From positions 7,417,089 to 7,481,088 of the forward strand of contig NW_020313057.1 of assembly GCF_003265705.1 (NCBI RefSeq): a stretch of 64,000 bases of DNA, read 5' to 3'. The DNA comes from Callorhinus ursinus (lineage: Eukaryota; Chordata; Mammalia; Carnivora; Otariidae). Positions 34,741 to 47,061 of this stretch are shown one piece after another (positions within the stretch are counted from its first letter, which is position 1; each line of letters opens with the position of its first letter). The notes below the pieces were generated by a model, which saw only the letters and a program-made list of their open reading frames with translations, had not been told where the DNA came from and ran no database searches. A program made the position numbers and the translations under genes.

Positions 34741-37700
34741 ATGTAGGTAGATCTAGATATATCCAGTCTATTAACTTGTTTGTAATAAACCCAACACATC
34801 AAATATCTCTACAAAATGTTTTCCCTGATCTTGCATGTTTAACAGATCTAATCATGAGATTAAATGGAAATTGAAAATAATCAAATCATCTTCAGGTAGC
34901 TGTGGGAATGGGATATAAGGAAAATACCATAGAGTATTTGGGTTTGTGATAGTAGTTCTTAAAATGTTTTGATAATCTGTAGAAAACTGTTTCACACAAT
35001 TTTAAACACAATCCCATGGTTTTGGGGTTCCCCTGAAACCCTTTCATGGATCCAGTTTCAGTCGAGTTCGTCTGCTGGAGTGGAACCCTGCACTCGGTTC
35101 TCTCTCTCTTGCTCTCCAGTGGCACTGGTGATCATGCTTCACAGCTCTGGCTGGTATTAGAGCTTTAATGTTTTTTAAGATACAATTAAAATCCATGCTG
35201 AATTAATATTTACATAAAAAGTCAATAAGCTAAAACTCATCCAAATTAACAAACCACTACAGTAAGCATAGCATCCTAAAATAGATCCAAGAATCATCAG
35301 GGAAATTGAGCAAACCGAATTGTGGGTGGGGTACTTCATTTTAGTCTTTATAAGGTGTTACCACGAGACAAGAAGGCTGGAATGATATAAAATCTTGTTT
35401 TATTAGGGAATATATCTTTTCAATAATGTCTCATTGGAACCAAATTATTTGAACTACCTGGAGATTTTCTTGATACATGAATTTTTACTATATCAAGATG
35501 AAGTTTAAATTTATTCATTTTATTGAGAATCTGCCATGCAGTAGATGCTGGGTTTAGGCTGCAAATAAGAAGATGAATGAAATGTAAAATTAGAGTTCCT
35601 GCTTCCAAAAAGATTGTAGTAATAGGAGCAAAATATATCCTGTACAGAAGGGGAAATGATTCAGTATTAGTGGAAGTTAACCGTAACTTTGGGGAAAGAC
35701 TTTGTGGAGGAAGTATTCTCAAAAGCAGGCTTTGAGCAAAGATTAGGTGGTCATTTCCTTGAAGAAAATTAGTGTAAGAGCATCTGAGACTAAAGTAACA
35801 GATTTTCTGAAAACAATTGGTAACTGAGTTTCCACCCATCCTTTTAACTGGAAACTATGGCACATAGAAGTCACTGTAATGTCATTATAAAGCTTAATTA
35901 CAGAAATTAATTAACTAATTTGCATTATGCAGCCTCCTATGTAACAGAGAAAGCTTGTTGTTCTTGAAATACATGACAATTAAGCATAGAAGGAGGTTCT
36001 GCTGTGGAGGAGAAGTGTTGGGAAAATCCTTAAAGGTGTAAATGGTTTTATTGCTGCAGTGGGAATCATTCTATAAAGAAAAGATTGAATCCTTAATGAA
36101 AGGCAGACAGGAGTTACAAACCTTTTCCTTTTCTTTGGTTCTCTAGGTAATACTTGTCCTTCCTGTAAAGAGATTAAAATCAAGTTGTGTATATGCAGGT
36201 ATTTTTTAAAGAAATTTGGTAATTTACAATAGATTCATGTGACATTCTCACAGTAGGCTGGCCTATGATCAGAACCATGGTTCAAGATGCCCCAACCTCA
36301 GTGTAAACTAGAGACTGTTGTGCATAGTCTAAAGGCAACATAAAACATGTTGCAAGAAATGGAACCTCAATGTCTAAGCCATGAATCAAGGGCTTTGTAT
36401 CCCACAGAGTCAACAATGACATTCACCTTCTAAATGCACAATAAAATAGGTCTGAGTGTCATGACTGATACGGATCACACAGGATGGTTATAAAATTAAA
36501 CTAAGTTCTCTGCCAAATCACAAACGAAGAAGCACTTTTTTGTAGATTATCGGATCTAAGAAAATCAATCCTTCTGCATCTGAGTTAGGCATTTAAAATA
36601 TTTGCCAGCAATCAGAGTTTAGTTCAGACTGCCTATTCCTTTTGTTGAAGGAGGGGAAAAAAACTAAATTGGGGTCAGCTAACCACTGGAAACCTTTATA
36701 TTTTCATTTAGTGAAATATTTGAAGTTGTGCTTCAAGTGGTTGTTCTAAATAAAAATGAAAGCTGTGACAATGTGGAAATGTCTAAAATTAAAATGAGTA
36801 ACTATCAAGCTGCCTTCTCATTCTTATTATTGCTTGTGTCTTGTGGTTTTAATGAGGACTGATGAGACAAAATCGAGCAAAGGGAAATCTAGGCAGAATC
36901 TTAGGAACAATTATGTAGTAGTGAGATCTGTTAAAAAGTGGATGAGTCTCCATGGGGAGCCTCTTCACCTAAGTTATCTAAATCAAATTGGACAGAGGAC
37001 ACCAAAGTACACGCCATGGGTACAGTCCTGTACTGCAGCTAGACACACTCGGTAACCTAGTCGTTCTTGGTTTTATTTGTTTGTTTTAAAGGAATATGAA
37101 TTTTTGATCACTAAAACTTCTTTAGATGGGATATATAGAATTCCCAAATATGAATTATATGAAGGCAATAAGAACCTTCTGCTTGGAGTTCGATAGAACT
37201 TGAGCTAACTTATTGGCATATTATAGGCCAACTATTATGCTAGGTCTTTTCCTAGTCAATAAATAGAAAAATAAATACATTGTTATGATAGAATTATTAT
37301 ATCGATATTTCAGATGAGGGTGCTTATTGCCAGAAAGTTTAATATAACATGCACCAATGAAGAAACAAAATGAAGCTATCCAAATGAATGAGTGCAAGCT
37401 GGTATGAACCAATATGTTTTTCCCACTGTAGGATTTCATTCCGTCAGAAATCAATCAAAGTGAATTGTTAGTATCTTCAAATATTGTGGAACATAAATTG
37501 TTAAGGAGCCACCCCATGGATGACCACCAAATATCCAAGCTGGCCAATTGACTGTGTTACATAAATTCCTAAATCACATTTGACTGTCATCGATTTGTGA
37601 TGACAACTCTGATTATAGGATGAGTGTCTGAGGCTCTTGCCCTCCTCATGGGACAAAAGTGGTGAGGATAGGAAAGTAAGAAAAGATTAAAGCATTCACA

Positions 37701-37816
37701 GATCAATGAAATATCAATGATGCTGTCATATTCTCTCTCAGATACATTAGACCAATAAACTACTACTCCTTGCCTATGTAGGGAAGCTCTGGTTGCCTAA
37801 ATGTGAGAGAAGAGAA
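34741..37816. other. No gene seen; possible ancient repeat at 35520-35790
   Basis: About 3 kb of unique-looking DNA. The stretch 35520-35790 (tattgagaatctgccatgca, later gagcaaagattaggtgg) loosely resembles ancient mammalian repeats that end in a tttattgagca..tgccagg motif. The 139-codon minus frame at 35420-35839 overlaps it and shows no family motif. No convincing exon was found. Confidence 0.45.
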
Positions 37817-38024
37817 GGGGTGCTTGGATGGCTCCGTTGGTTAAGCATCTGACTCCTGATTTTGGCTCAGGTCCTGATCTCAGGGTCATGGCATCAAACC
37901 CTGCAAACAGCTCTGCACTCAGCGCAGAGTCTGCTTGAAATGCTGTCTCTCCCTCTGCCCCTCTCCCCACTCGTGCTCTCTCTCTCTCTCAATAAATAAA
38001 TAGGTAAAATCTTAAAAAAAAATA
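37817..38024 (+). mobile_element. CanSINE
   Basis: Head ggggtgcttggatggctccg and tail AATAAATAAATAGGTAAAATC. Moderately diverged. Confidence 0.92.
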
Positions 38025-38158
38025 AGGAAATGATGACATAAGTGTTCCTTATACATATTTGCAACCAAGGTTCATGTCTTCAAACCTACTGCTCACACAT
38101 TATATTAGGAATAAAATGAGATATAAGTAGAAAATAAGATATAAAAGAAAATCTTTTA

Positions 38159-38373
38159 GGGGCGCCTGGGTGGCTCAGTCATTAAGCATCTGTCTTCGGC
38201 TCAGGTCATGGTCCCAGGGTCCTGGGATCGAGCCCCACATCGGGCTCCTGGCTCGGCAAGGAGTCTGCTTCTCCCTCTCCCTCTGCCTCTCTCTCTCTGC
38301 TCATGCTCTCTCTCCCTCTCTCATCTCTATATCTCTGTGTCTGAAATGAATAAATAAAATCTTTAAAAAAAAG
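38159..38373 (+). mobile_element. CanSINE
   Basis: Close to family consensus: head ggggcgcctgggtggctcag, a long (CT)n stretch and the tail gaataaataaaatcttt. It lies only 135 bp from the preceding SINE in the same orientation. Confidence 0.94.
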
Positions 38374-38829
38374 AAAATGGTAATTTTTTAAAAATGAAAT
38401 TTAATTAAAATTTATTACAATAATTTTGATAATGTAGTTAAAATAGAAAAGGGTCAGAGGTCAGCTCCTTCTCCTATGAATTACTGTATCATGAGGGAAT
38501 CAAATTTAACCATATCAAAAAAAAAAAAAACGGATCACCCTCCTGCTGTAAATAAATAGAAAGCTAGAAAGAAAAATAGAAAATTATTATTTTCATACTT
38601 TGGATAATAAGCTACACAAGATTGTTAGCCTTTAGAAAAGGAAACCAATTGAAGTAAATCCCAATATCTGGGACAATTCTGGAACTGCATTGCAGGGAAA
38701 ACTCAAATGGAGCCTAGAAAACTTGCTTAGTTGAAGAGAGAGAAAAAGAGAGCGAGAGAGAGAGATCAGATGTTAGGGACACTGTGAGCAGAATATTCAA
38801 GAGGAGGAAGTCATGAAGAGATAGCGTTC
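38374..38829. other. No gene seen; short GA-rich stretch near 38740
   Basis: AT-rich unique-looking DNA with a degenerate (GA)n near 38737-38765. Confidence 0.5.
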
Positions 38830-39750
38830 CAAAAGTCTTTATGGCGTTTTGTTGAATGTTTTTCAGAATATCAATCTGCCCATGTAGATTTCTGGATTTT
38901 TTATTTCATTGCTCTATTGTATCCTGATTTGCATAATTTCTGATGAAAGTTCTGCTGTATTTTCTCTTTATTCCTATATAGGTAATGTGCATTTTTTTGT
39001 GTGTGGCTACCTTTATGATTTAGTTTTTATCTTTAATATTCAGCAGTTTAAATATGATGTGTTGATACATTTTTGTGTGCTTTGTGTTTATCCTGACAAA
39101 TGTTCTCTGAGTTTCATGGATATGTGATTCATTGTTTCTCATTAATTTATGGAAATTACTGCACAATATGTCTTTAAACACTTTTGTGCTCCATTCTGTT
39201 TTCTTCTGGGATTTCAAACACGCATGTTAGACATTTCAATATTCTTCACATCTCTTGTTTTTACCCTCCTTATCCCCTTTGTTTTGTAACTTATGTAATT
39301 TCTTTTGACTTAACTTTAACGTACTAATCCTTCTTGGATGATCTAAGTCTACTAATGAGCCTATTAATCACATATTTTTCCTCTGTTACTATGTCCATTT
39401 AAGCATTTCCATTTGATTCTTTCACGTTTCTAGCTCTGTGCCAAAATTCTCCATCAGTGCATCCATATTATCCTCTTAAAGAAGAACCTCTCTCATTTTA
39501 ATTATAGCTATTTTTAAAATCACTATCTGATAATTTCAACATGAAAGGCATTTTCTGAGCCAGGTTCACTGATGGCTTTGTCTCCTGAGCACATTGTTCC
39601 CCCTTCCTTTATGGTGGCTCATAATTTTTTGTTAAAGCCGTCGCTCTGTTCAGTCAACCAGGAATTGAACTAGGTTTGGGTTTTGTTATTGCGATAGTTA
39701 CTCTCAGTATACTACAGGCTTCCCATTCCTCTAGCACTATGTTGTGATCA
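38830..39750 (-). mobile_element. Old L1/HAL1-type LINE ORF1 and 5' region, antisense
   Basis: The plus strand reads as reversed ORF1-type sequence (ttcagcagtttaaatatgatg, then gtgtttatcctgacaaatg and ctgggatttcaaacacgcatg), followed by a region resembling old L1/HAL1 5' ends (cactatctgataatttcaac). It may continue past L1-D into 44505-45160. Heavily decayed; the subfamily is uncertain. Confidence 0.5.
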
Positions 39751-39767
39751 GGATGGGACTCCTTGGC
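39751..39767 (+). repeat. 5' target-site duplication of L1-D
   Basis: ggatgggactccttggc, matching 44488-44504 (gaatgggcctcctttgc) at 14 of 17 positions. Confidence 0.75.
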
Positions 39768-40131
39768 ACAGAGAACCCCTCTCAAAATCAATAATAATAG
39801 GTCAACACCCCAACATCTAATAGTAAAACTTACGAGTCTCCAGACAAAGAGAAAATCCTGAAAGCAGCTCAAAGAAGAGATATGTAAGCTACAATGGTAG
39901 AAACATTAGATTGGCAAAAGACCTATCCACAGAGACCTGGCAGGCCAGAAAGGACTGGCAAGATATCTTCAGAGCATTAACGAGAAAAATATGCAGACAA
40001 GAATACTATATCCAGCTAGGCTGTCATTGAAAATAGAAGGAGAGATAAAAAGCTTCCAGGACAAACAAAAACTAAAGGAATTGGCAAACACGAAACCAGC
40101 CCTCCAAGAAATATTGAAAGGGGTCCTCTAA
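39768..40131 (+). pseudogene. LINE-1 ORF1, C-terminal part only
   Basis: Remnant of the ORF1p C-terminal domain (KEKILKAAQ near 39850) running to a TAA at 40129-40131. Small deletions (one near 39840) break the frame. The upstream coiled coil and RNA-recognition parts were never copied. Confidence 0.85.
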
Positions 40132-40155
40132 GCAAAGAGAGAGCCTAAAAGCAGC

Positions 40156-43100
40156 ATAGATCAGAAAGGAACACAGACGATATACAGTCACAGTCACCTT
40201 ACAGGCAATACAAAGGCACTAAATTCATACCTTTCCATAGTTACCCTGAATGTAAATGGGCTAAATGCCCCAATCAAAAGACACAGGCTATCAGATTGGA
40301 TTAAAAAACAAGACCCATCAATATGCTGTCTGCAAGAGACACATTTTAGACCCAAAGACACCCCCACATTGAAAGTGAGGGGGTGGAAAACCATTTACCA
40401 TGCTAATGGACACCAAAAGAAAGCTGGGGTGGCAATCCTTATATCAGACAAATTAGATTTTAAAACAAAGACTGTAATAAGAGATGAGGAAGGGCACTAT
40501 ATCCTACTTAACGGGTCTATCCAACCAGAAGATCTAACAATTGTAAATATCTATGCCCCTAACATGGGAGCAGCCAATTATATAAGGCAATTAATAACAA
40601 AAGTGAAGAAACAAATTGACAACAATACAATAATAGTGGGGACTTTAACACCCCCCTATCTGAAATGGACAGATCATCTAAGCAAAAGATTAACAAGGAT
40701 TAAAGACTTTAAATGACACCCTGGACCAAATGGACTTCACAGACATATTCAGAACATTCCATCCCAAAGCAACAGAATACACATTATTCTCTAGTGCCCA
40801 TGGAACATTCTCGAGAATAGATCACATCCTAGGTCACAAATCAGGTCTCAACTGGTACCAAAAGATTGGGATTATTCCCTGCATATTTTCAGACCACAAT
40901 GCTTTGAAACTAGAACTCAATCACAAGAGGAAAGTCAGAAAGAACTCAATTACATGGAGGCTAAAGGGCATCCTACTAGAGAATGAATGTGTCAACCAGG
41001 AAATTAAAGAAGAATTAAAAAAATTCATGGAAACTAAAGAAAATGAAAACACAACTGTTCAAAATCTTTGGGATACAGCAAAGGCAGTCCTGAGAGGAAA
41101 GTACATAGCAACACAGCCTTTCTCAAGAAACAAGAAAGCTCTCAAATACACAACCTAACCCTACACCTAAAGGAGCTGGAGAAAAAACAGAAAATAAAGC
41201 CTACACCCAGCAGGAGAAGAGAAATAATAAAGATCAGAGCAGAAATCAGTGAACTAGAAACCAAAAGAACAGTAGAACAGATCAATGAAACTAGGAGCTG
41301 GTTCTTTGAAACAATTAACAAGATTGATAAACCCCTGGCCAGACTTATCCAAAAGAAAAGAGAAATGACCCAAATCAACAAAATCATGAATGAAAGAGGA
41401 GAGATCATAACCAACACCAAAGACATACAAACAATTATAAGAACATATTATGAGCAACTCTGTGCCAGCAAATTAGATAACCTGGAAGAAATGGGTGCAT
41501 TCCTAGAGATGTATCAACTACCAAATTTGAACCGGGAAGAAATAGAAAACCTGAACAGACCTATAGCCACAAAGGAAATTGAAGCAGTCATCAAAAATCT
41601 CCCAACAAACAAAAGCCCAGGGCCAGAGGGCTTCCCAGGGGAATTCTATCAGACATTTCAAGAAGAAATAATACCTATTCTCCTGAAACTGTTCCAAAAA
41701 ATAGAAATGGAAGGAAAACTTCCAAACTCATTTTATGAGGTTACCATTACCTTGGTCCCTAAACCAGACAAAGACCCCATCAAAAAGGAGAATTACAGAC
41801 CAATATCCTTGATGAACATGGATGCAAAAATTCTCACCAAAATACTAGCCAATAGATTCCAACAGTACATTAAAAGGATTATTCACCATGACCAAGTGGG
41901 ATTTATCCCTGGGCTTCAAGGATAGTTCAACATCCGCAAATCAATCAACGTGATACAATACATTAACAAAACAAAGAACAAGAATCATATGATCCTCTCA
42001 ATAGATGCAGAAAAAGCATTTGACAAGGTACAGCATCCTTTCTTGATCAAAACTCTTCAGAGTATAGGGATAGAGGGTATATACCTCAATATCATAAAAG
42101 TCATCTATGAAAAACCTACAGCGAATATCTTTCTCAATGGGGAAAAGCTGAGAGCTTTCCCCCTCAGGTCAGGAATGCGGCAGGGATGTCCACTCTCACC
42201 ACTGCTATTCAACATAGTATTAGAAGTCCTAGCCACAGCAATCAGACAACAAAAAGAAATCAAAGGCATCCAAATCAGCAAAGAGGAAGTCAAACTCTCA
42301 TTCTTTGCAGATGATATGATACTTTTTGTGGAAAACCCAAAAGACTCCACCCCTAAACTGCTAGAACTCATACAGGAATTCAATCAAGTGGCAGGATATA
42401 AAATCAATGCACAGAAATCAGTGGCATTCCTATACAACAACAACAAGACAGAAGAGAGACAAATCAAGGAGTCGATCTCATTTACAATTGCACCCAAAGT
42501 CATAAGATACCTAGGAATAAATCTAACCAAAGAGGCAAAGGATCTGTACTCAGAAAACTATAAAATACTCATGAAAGAAATTGAAGAAGACACAAAGAAA
42601 TGGAAAAACATTCCATGCTCATGGATTGGGAGAACCAACATTGTGAAGATGTCAATGCTACCTAGAGCAATCTACACATTCAATGCAATCCCCAACAAAA
42701 TACCACCCACTTTTCTCAAAGAAATGGAACAAATAATCCTAAAATTTGTATGGAACCAGAAGAGACCCCAAATAGCCAGAGGAATATTGAAAAAGAAAAG
42801 CAAAGCTGGCGGCATCACAATTCCGGACTTCCAGCTCTATTACAAAGCTGTCATCATCAAGACAGTATGGTACTGGCACAAAAACAGACACATCGATCAA
42901 TGGAACAGAATCAAGAGCCCAGAAATGGACCCTCAACTCTATGGTTAACTAATCTTTGACAAAGCAGGAAAGAATGTCCAATGGCAAAAAGGCAGTCTCT
43001 TCAACAAATGGTGTTGGGAAAATTGGACAGCCACATGCAGAAGAATGAAACTGGACCATTTCCTTACACCACACACAAAAATAGACCCCAAATGGTTGAA

Positions 43101-44025
43101 AGACCTAAACATGAGACAGGAGTCCATCAACATCCTAAAGGAGAACACAGGCTGCAACCTCTTTGACCTCAGCCGCAGCAACTTCTTCCTAGAAACACCA
43201 CCAAAGGCAAGGGAAGCCAGGGCAAAAATGAACTACTGGGATTTCATCAAGATAAAAAGCTTTTGCACAGCCAAAGAAACAGTCCACAAAACCAAAAGAC
43301 AACCGACAGAATGGGAGAAAATATTTGCAAATGACATATCAGATAAAGGGCTAGTATCCAAAATCTATAAAGTACTTATCAAAGTCAACACCCAAAGAAC
43401 AAATAATCCAATCAAGAAATGGGCAGAAGACATGAACAGACATTTCTCCAAAGAAGACATCCAAGTGGCCAACAGACACATGAAAAAGTGGTCAACATCG
43501 CTCGGCATCAGGGAAATCCAAATCAAAACCTCAATGAGATACCACCTCACACCAGTCAGAATGGCTAAAATGAACAAGTCAGGAAACCACAGATGTTGGC
43601 GGGGATGTGGAAAAAGGGGAACCCTCCTCCACTGTTGGTGGGAATGGAAGCTGGTGCAACCACTCTGGAAAACAGTATGGAGGTTTCTCAAACTGTTGAA
43701 AATAGAGTTACCATACGATCCAGCCATTGCACTACTGGGTAATTACCCCAAAGATACAAATATAAGGATCCGAAGGGGTACGTGCACCCTAATGTTTATA
43801 GCAGCAATGTCCACAATAGCCAAACTGTGGAAAGAGTCAAGATGTCCGTGGACAGATGAATGGATAAAGAAGAGGTGGTATATATACACAATGGAATATT
43901 ATGCAGCCATCAAAAGGTATGAGATCTTGTCATCTGCAACAACATGGATGGAACTGGAGGGTGTTATGCTGAGTGAAATAAGTCAATCAGAGAAAGACAT
44001 GTATCATATGACTTCACTGATATGA
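40156..44025 (+). pseudogene. LINE-1 ORF2, near full length (~1290 codons), five disabling lesions and a lost start
   Basis: The start codon position reads ATA (40156-40158) where L1-C has ATG. The endonuclease shows its conserved pieces TLNVNGLNAP, LQETHF (catalytic Glu kept) and SDHN. RT has [14 protein letters not shown], motif A ([10 protein letters not shown] near 42000), [10 protein letters not shown] (near 42184) and an intact FADD (42304-42315). The C-terminal Cys/His segment ([14 protein letters not shown]) has its last Cys changed to Trp. Lesions are 1-bp losses near 40640, 40699 and 41114, which together restore the original frame, plus TGG to TAG at 41923-41925 and CAA to TAA at 42946-42948. 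The frame otherwise runs from 41115 to the stop at 44023. It is non-functional as it stands. Confidence 0.93.
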
Positions 44026-44070
44026 CGAATTCTTAATCTCAGAAAACAAACTGAGCGTTGCTGGAGTGGT

Positions 44071-44090
44071 GGGGGGTGGGAGGGATGGGG
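44071..44090 (+). other. G-quadruplex-type tract in L1-D 3' UTR
   Basis: GGGGGG-T-GGG-A-GGG-AT-GGGG; same element position as 3449-3468. Confidence 0.7.
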
Positions 44091-44487
44091 TGGCTGGGTG
44101 ATAGACATTGGGTAGGGTATGTGCCATGGTGAGCGCTGTGAATTGTGCAAGACTGTTGAATCACAGATGTGTACTTCTGAAACAAATAATGCAACATATG
44201 TTAAGAAAAAAGAAAAAGTAGAATATAGCAGGAGGGGAAGAATGAAGGGGAGTAAGTCGGAGGGGGAGACAAACAATGAGAGATGATGGACTCTGAAAAA
44301 CAAACTGAGGGTTCTAGAGGGGAGGAGGGTAGTGGGATGGGTTAGCCTGGTGATGGGTATTAAAGAGGGCACGTTCTGCGTGGAGCACTGGGTGTTATGC
44401 ACAAACAATGAATCATGGAACACTACATGAAAAACTAATGATGTAGTATATGGTGATTAACATAACAATAAAAAAGTTAAAAAAAAA

Positions 44488-44504
44488 GAATGGGCCTCCT
44501 TTGC
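44488..44504 (+). repeat. 3' target-site duplication of L1-D
   Basis: gaatgggcctcctttgc; it pairs with 39751-39767. Confidence 0.75.
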
Positions 44505-45858
44505 CGGGAGGTTTTTCTTAGTATCTGTTCCACTGTGTTACACTATAGCTATGTTCTTTCCTTAGGCCTGAACCTCAAAGAATGACTCTATCTTCTTGCT
44601 CCTCCCTCTGCAGCAGACCAATGCCAGTTGTTAATCAATACTTGATAATGTGATGTGGGCTACAAGGGTAGCCTTCCTCTTTTTCTGGTTGTACCTCAGT
44701 CTCCAGATCTGGTGTGTCCCTGGGTCTTGGGGGTAAAGGCTTCCCACTGCACCTGTCTATCCCTCACTGGTAGGAAATCTCTAATGATCTGGGCTCATGA
44801 TGTCTTCCTTCCCCTCTTACAGTGTGAGGGTTATGGTGGTAATGGTGTTTGTGTTTTAATTGCTTTCTCTAGCTTTGAGGAAGTGCTGTTCTCTTCCCAG
44901 TGGCCTAAGTCTTCTGTTCTATCTATAAGACAGGTAGTGACTATGGGTATGAGCAGGACTTTGCACTTTTCTTGCAGTTGCTGTTGTTTGTCTCCCGTAG
45001 GCTTGCCAGTGCTGTGCCAGTCTTTCTCATGAATGCCTGGTGAGGTTTGTGGAGAAGAATCTGTGAGTTCCAATTCTCCCAATGCCTGTAGCTTCCAATG
45101 GGTTCCACACTCAAGCTGGCTACTCTCAGCCTTTAACAATTTATTACTAATCTTCAAAATTTAGCCAATTTCTTCTTATGAGCTTGTATCAGGTCCATTA
45201 TCTACCCCAAGTAAGAAGTACTTGTATCCAGTGTCTTCTTGAAGGTGCCAGCATTTCTTATATTTGTGGTTATTTTGGTGCCTTGGGACCTCAGCTCTGT
45301 GATGAAGAGCATTGATTCAGGAAATGTATTGATTATGCAGATTACCTGCCATTTTGTATTGAAGAGATAATAAATGAAAAAAACATTTTAAGTAAAAAAT
45401 GCGTTTAAAGCTATACATTACCCTCTACCTAAACTTTATATCCTATGATTTTAATATCTGACATTGTCACTACTCTTTAGTTACAGATAATTTGTAACTT
45501 GTTTTGTTATTTAGTTTATGGGTACTTAGCATATTTTTTTGTGAATTTGGATTACACCATATTGTCATTTTAAATTTGAATTTTTTCACTTATCAATATA
45601 ACTTTATTATTTTTCTATACCATTAAATGTTTCTCAATATCAATTTAATCCCATAATATTTATTCCAAATTCCATTTTAAATAAAAATGACAGGAAAAGT
45701 ATAATTTTTTTAAAATCTAAAAATTTTAGTCTTTTGGATAAATGGGTTCATTAACTTCAAGTTTCTTTGAAATGACTGCCATTTCACTGCCTGTTAGAAA
45801 ATACATTTACTTGGTTCTGTATCAAAGGTTATAAATATGTTTCATTTAAAAATAGCAC
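44505..45858. other. No gene seen; may continue the old antisense L1 5' region
   Basis: Moderately GC-rich up to 45160, then AT-rich. A 125-codon plus frame (44655-45032) has no recognised domain. The text style up to 45160 would fit the 5' UTR of the old antisense element broken by L1-D; unproven. Confidence 0.4.
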
Positions 45859-46618
45859 TGCAAACCTGAATAGACATTTCTCCAACATAGATATGTAAAT
45901 TTCATCAACACATGAAGCGATGCTCAATATCACTAATCATTATGGAAAAAAATTAGGAAAATTTTTGTGTATTGCTGGTAGGGATGTAAAATGGCACAGC
46001 CTTTGTGGAAAATAGGATGGTGGTTCCTCAAAAACTTAAACATAGAATCACTGTATGATCCAGCAATTTACTTCTGCATATGTACTCAAAAGAAGTGAAC
46101 ACAGAGGCTCAGATCTTTTCCCGCCAATGTTCATAGGGAGATTATTTACAATAGCCAAAAGGTAGAGACAGCCTTAGTGCCCGTGGATGGATGAACAGAT
46201 AAATGAAATGTTTTCTATCCATACAAAAGAATATGACTCAGCCTTAAAAAGGAGAGAAATGCTGACTTTTGCTCCTGCATGGATGCATCTTGATGACATT
46301 GAGCTAAGTGAACTAAGCCAGACACAAAAGGATAAACATCGTATGATTCCACTTGCATGAGATGCCTAGCATAGTCAAATTCATAGAGACAGAAAGTACA
46401 TTCAGTGGCTTCCAGGCATGAGGGAAAGGACGGAATGGGGAGTTAGTGCTTAATGAGTATGGGGTTCCCGTTTAGGACGATGAAAACATTCTGGAGATGG
46501 ATGGTAGTTGCTGTTGGTTGTACAACACTGTGAATGTACTTAATGCTACTCAACTGTATGCTTGAAAATTATTAAAATGGTAAATTTGTGTTTTGTATAT
46601 GTTACCACAATAGAAAAG
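45859..46618 (+). mobile_element. Old L1M-type LINE, 3' end, plus strand
   Basis: ORF2 C-terminal region (tgaatagacatttctccaac; atgatccagcaatttacttc; ttcatagggagattatttac) plus a 3' UTR ending in aaaatggtaaatttgtgttttgtat. Severely 5'-truncated and decayed. Confidence 0.85.
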
Positions 46619-46773
46619 CACTTCTATTCGGGTATGATAATGAGGAAAACTTTATATGTTGTTACTAATAAATTATCACTAGAATGTCAAACAAAAACTA
46701 TTAGCCATTAAATAAGAAACCTAACCCACAATACCCAACTACATTAATACTATAATTTTTTATGTATAAGTAC

Positions 46774-46853
46774 GAATTTTTTTGAAGATTTATTTATTTT
46801 AGAGTCACAGAGAGCACAAGCAGGGGGCAGGGAGAGGGGAAAGAGAGAGAGAG

Positions 46854-46932
<79 letters not shown>

Positions 46933-47055
46933 GTAGCAGACTCCTGGCTGAGCATGGAGCCCCACCGAGGACTCAATCTCACAACCATGAGATTATGACC
47001 TGCACTGAAATCATAAGTCAGATGGCTTAACCAACTGAGCCATCCAGGAGCCCCC
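46774..47055 (-). mobile_element. CanSINE, antisense, with expanded (GAAA)n
   Basis: Tail (gaagatttatttattttagag) on the left and head (gagccatccaggagcccc) on the right. The purine tract, normally short (GA)n, has become a long AAAG repeat. A short aagtac flanks both ends (46768-46773 and 47056-47061). Confidence 0.93.
46854..46932. repeat. (AAAG)n tetranucleotide repeat
   Basis: About 19-20 uninterrupted units inside the SINE. On the minus strand it produces a spurious long Phe-Leu-Ser open frame. Confidence 0.97.
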
Positions 47056-47061
47056 AAGTAC

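Larger units (their letters stand above)
39768..44487 (+). mobile_element. Young LINE-1 (L1-D), 5'-truncated in ORF1
   Basis: It starts inside the ORF1 C-terminal domain directly after the TSD, and includes the full inter-ORF, the whole ORF2 region, the 3' UTR with a G-rich tract at 44071-44090, and a tail ending at 44487. It is the least damaged ORF2 in the window. TSD divergence (3 of 17) shows it is not a very recent insertion. Confidence 0.95.

Noticed and set aside
35420..35839. 139-codon minus-strand open frame
   Set aside because: No recognisable domain, no supporting start or splice context, and it overlaps a stretch resembling an ancient repeat.
40156..44025. L1-D as an active retrotransposon
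   Set aside because: It lacks the 5' UTR and most of ORF1, and ORF2 has frameshifts and two stops.
44655..45032. 125-codon plus-strand open frame
   Set aside because: No domain recognised; likely chance openness in moderately GC-rich DNA.
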